In this document: positions 44,838 to 47,372 of the stretch, one piece after another
Layout: every line of letters begins with the position of its first letter
Numbering within the stretch: the first letter of the stretch is position 1
NCBI GenBank assembly: GCA_002724245.1
Contig: PBOG01000035.1
Coordinates: forward strand, 1 to 47,372
Source: Planctomycetaceae bacterium
GTDB lineage: Bacteria; Planctomycetota; Planctomycetia; Pirellulales; Pirellulaceae
Reading direction: 5' to 3'
Length of the DNA: 47,372 nt
Program-made: the position numbers and the translations under genes
The notes under the pieces: generated by a model
Database searches by the model: none
What the model was told of the DNA's origin: nothing
What the model saw: only the letters and a program-made list of their open reading frames with translations

Positions 44838-44918
44838 ATCGCCAGTTCAAAGTCGAGAGCATACTCTGGTGGCGGGACAACGGTCTCACTTGAATCTAGT
44901 GTTTTGGCGACCAATACC

Positions 44919-47372
44919 ATGCACCCGTCGCTTAACCAACCTGACACATTTCGCGGTCTTTTGCGTGCGGCTGTGCAAAAGCAAATTTGGTTACCCCCCC
45001 TGCTCTGCTGCCTCCTGGCAGCTCTCTGGTTTTGGCCGATGACCATTGCTGGGCGACGTCCCACCGGCGGCGAAATTTCGAGCGATGTTCGTCCAATTAT
45101 GAATTTTTACGGCGAAGCGTTACAGAGCGGCAGGCTGCCACTCTGGAATGAACTGGACGGGTTGGGAAGTCCCGTGCACGCGATGGGGCAGATCGGCAAT
45201 CTCTACCCGTTGCGATTACTTTTCTACCGATTCACGCGGGCCGATAGTGCCTACGTGACAAATATGGTTTTGCATTACGCATTGGCGGCCTGGTTTGCAT
45301 ATCTCTGTGCACGCGGTTTTCGATTAAGTTATCCGGCTTCTACCCTCGCTGCTGTGGCGTTTATGGGGCAGGGTTTTTTTGTCGTGAACCTGCAACGTCC
45401 ATGGTCTTATACGGCTGGGTGCTGGCTTCCTTTAGCGGTCTTGGCCTGCTGGCGTTGGTTCGGGGCCGGTTCTTGGGGTTGGTGGTTTGTAATTAGTGTC
45501 GTATTGGCGATGCAAGTGTTGGCGGGACACTTTCAAATAGCATTTCAGACGGTGTGCATTGTTTGGTTACTCGGAGTGTTAGTCCTGTGTTGTCGGTCTG
45601 ATCGCGGTCGGCAGCAGTGGTTTCGCGGTGCGATGTTGTTGCCAGCGACAGGTTTAGCAGTGTTGCTAGCCGGCGCACAATTGCTTCCCACTGCCGAGTT
45701 GTTGCGCGTAGCGGATTTCCGAGGGCGCGGTGAGGATTTTCTGGGTAGTTTTGCGATGCATCCACTGCAGTTGCTGCAGTATCTTGGGCCAACCCTGTTT
45801 CAGCATCCGCTGTGGGAGCCGTCGATTTGGACAGCATTCAGATCATCCCCAACCCAGTGTCTGCAGTACGTGGGGCTAATTCCACTCGGGCTTGCACTGT
45901 GGACCGCTTATCATTTGCACCAAGACCAGCGAGTCAGAGTCATGCTTGGTTTATTGGTTACTACCACGCTACTTGGGTTGGGATCGCATTTGCCAGGCTG
46001 GACCTGGTTGGCCCAAGTTCCTGGGCTAAACTGGTTTTCGTCAAGTGCGCGGTGGGGAATTGCGAGTGGTTTGTTTCTGGCCATACTCGCAGGTGTTGGA
46101 ATTGACCATCTGGACCTTGAGAAGTTTCCCAGGTGGTGTCGCCGTTACGCAGTTACCGTGATGTTAATGCTGTCAGTTGGCATCGGGTTTGCTCTCTATT
46201 TACTGATTGGCACGAAAGAATTCCCACTCGAAGGGAGGCTCGCGTTTCGTCTACTGGAACAGGGAGTTGACTTGTCGAGGCCTGATTCTTTCTTTGCTTT
46301 CAGACGGCTTGTGCAAATACTCCGCGCTGAATTGACATTGCCAGCTTTGAATATCGGTTTGCTGCTAATTGTGAGTCTGCGTGCCGATTCTCTGAAGTCG
46401 CGAAAATGGTTGGTGGCAACTCTACTTGTTTGGACGACGTGTGACTTGTTGATTGGCAATGGGTTGTCCAGCCGTGTCAGGTTTGAAGAAGCTCAGGTAG
46501 CGGAACCGCGTGGTCCAGTGATGGAACACCTGAGACGGTTAGTTGGAAGCGGACGCCACAACGAGCGAGTAGCTGGTGCTACAGGCCGGCGGCCCATGGC
46601 AATGGGAATAAGTGGTTTGGGCAACATTACGCTTCCAGACATGCAAGCTTATTGGCATCCAGTTCGCCGTGATGTGGCGGATTTCTGGCCGGAAGCGATT
46701 AGCACGATTCCTCCAGTTGCCCGATTTGGCGATATGGGTACGAAATTGGCGCGAGAATCCTGGTTGATAACGGAAGACGACATCGAGTTTCTGCGCCTAG
46801 CTGGTATTCGCTGGTTAACCGTGCCACACTTCACCGCCGGAAGCCAAGAAGAGCTAGGGCGAGTTGCTACACAACAATTATTTCCGGACCAGGAAATTGG
46901 TCCATTGCAACTTGCCGTTGCTAGGAACCCTTCTACAGGCAAAAAACTACCGGGTCGCTACCGTGATCCAAATCTGTCTGCGGATGTGTTTGGAGCGGAA
47001 ATCTTACGAATGCTCGACGACTACCCGGATCTTTGCTCATGGTCCATTTGGGAGGTTCCGGAAAGCGTTGTGAGTTCGCGTTGTTGGTTATTTCCAGTAA
47101 ATCTAGACCGTCCGGATGTGGGTACAGACCCTCGGCTGATGCGAATTCCTCCACCCGCCCGCCAAAAAATGCTTGAGTCCGCCGTCCCCTTGGCGGTTGC
47201 TTCTGACTCAGGTGAGAGTCTGACCATCGACGGAGTCGCGTCCACTCCATCACTGTTGATCGTCAGTGATCTTTATTACCCTGGCTGGTCCGCAGTCCTG
47301 GAGCAGAACGGAAAGATGGAAACTGTGGCAGTGGAGAAGGCATTTGGGGCGTGTCGGGCCATTGCTATTCCG
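44919..47372 (+). CDS. YfhO-like polytopic membrane protein (3' truncated)
   Basis: The frame is open from ATG 44919 to the last base, 818 codons with no stop. About 10 or more hydrophobic segments fill residues 27-510, with LWNELDGLGSPVHAMGQIGN and the LQVLAGHFQIAF-type stretch (here MQVLAGHFQIAFQT), typical of the YfhO/GT-C-like family of large membrane proteins. The C-terminal soluble part ends in LIVSDLYYPGWSAVLEQNGK, the YfhO family hallmark (YYPGW). In other bacteria YfhO takes part in lipoteichoic acid or glycolipid modification. It lies 81 bp after the cytochrome pair; whether it belongs to the same operon is unclear. Confidence 0.88.
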   Translation, partial: MHPSLNQPDTFRGLLRAAVQKQIWLPPLLCCLLAALWFWPMTIAGRRPTGGEISSDVRPIMNFYGEALQSGRLPLWNELDGLGSPVHAMGQIGNLYPLRLLFYRFTRADSAYVTNMVLHYALAAWFAYLCARGFRLSYPASTLAAVAFMGQGFFVVNLQRPWSYTAGCWLPLAVLACWRWFGAGSWGWWFVISVVLAMQVLAGHFQIAFQTVCIVWLLGVLVLCCRSDRGRQQWFRGAMLLPATGLAVLLAGAQLLPTAELLRVADFRGRGEDFLGSFAMHPLQLLQYLGPTLFQHPLWEPSIWTAFRSSPTQCLQYVGLIPLGLALWTAYHLHQDQRVRVMLGLLVTTTLLGLGSHLPGWTWLAQVPGLNWFSSSARWGIASGLFLAILAGVGIDHLDLEKFPRWCRRYAVTVMLMLSVGIGFALYLLIGTKEFPLEGRLAFRLLEQGVDLSRPDSFFAFRRLVQILRAELTLPALNIGLLLIVSLRADSLKSRKWLVATLLVWTTCDLLIGNGLSSRVRFEEAQVAEPRGPVMEHLRRLVGSGRHNERVAGATGRRPMAMGISGLGNITLPDMQAYWHPVRRDVADFWPEAISTIPPVARFGDMGTKLARESWLITEDDIEFLRLAGIRWLTVPHFTAGSQEELGRVATQQLFPDQEIGPLQLAVARNPSTGKKLPGRYRDPNLSADVFGAEILRMLDDYPDLCSWSIWEVPESVVSSRCWLFPVNLDRPDVGTDPRLMRIPPPARQKMLESAVPLAVASDSGESLTIDGVASTPSLLIVSDLYYPGWSAVLEQNGKMETVAVEKAFGACRAIAIP

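Overview
The window reads as one contig of a planctomycete (Planctomycetota, probably Pirellulales-like; the family is an inference). The signs are two TIGR03000-type planctomycete domains, several large exported Gly/Arg-rich proteins, many lone secretin-N-type modules, an HTTM protein, multiheme cytochromes and moderate GC content. I recognised no rRNA or tRNA gene, IS element, integrase or CRISPR array.

Layout. (1) 1-4169: two exported proteins with Arg/Gly-rich tails. The first is a 5'-truncated protein built from secretin-N-type modules but with no pore domain, and it starts in a 15-bp tandem repeat. A perfect 17-bp hairpin follows. (2) 4691-19640: a type II secretion / type IV pilus-like locus in the order gspE-F-G-H-I-J-K, a PilM+PilN-type GspL, a GspM/PilO-like protein fused to an Ig-like and a GspC/PilP-like region, and a very large GspD secretin. 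Many junctions are ATGA overlaps. No separate gspC and no prepilin peptidase are present. (3) 19764-23686: a lipoprotein whose 3' end overlaps, antisense, a Gly-rich BON-domain protein on the other strand, then a DUF3352-like exported protein. (4) 23808-34476: a bicupin (minus strand), UDP-glucuronate 4-epimerase-like protein, His/Gly-rich TIGR03000 protein, HTTM protein with a partner, Asd, TruA, a glycosyltransferase, an atypical Ser/Thr kinase and AccA. (5) 34925-37541: mostly minus strand, with Dtd, a membrane protein, a doubtful ORF and an exported protein; one plausible 62-residue plus-strand gene sits here. (6) 37815-41187: three exported proteins in a row, two of which share a domain, the third ending in a DUF11-like domain. 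(7) 41527-47372: an octaheme and a pentaheme cytochrome c, translationally coupled, then a YfhO-like polytopic membrane protein that runs off the window.

How the genes fit together: region 2 should form an envelope-spanning pseudopilus machine with an ATPase (GspE), platform (GspF), pseudopilins (GspG-K), assembly proteins (GspL and the GspM/C fusion) and an outer-membrane secretin (GspD). Regions 1 and 3 hold exported proteins that may work with it or be carried by it. Housekeeping genes (asd, truA, accA, dtd) are interspersed. The most unusual points are the fused and expanded secretion parts, the pore-less secretin-like protein, the kinase with altered catalytic motifs directly before accA, and the 13-heme cytochrome pair.
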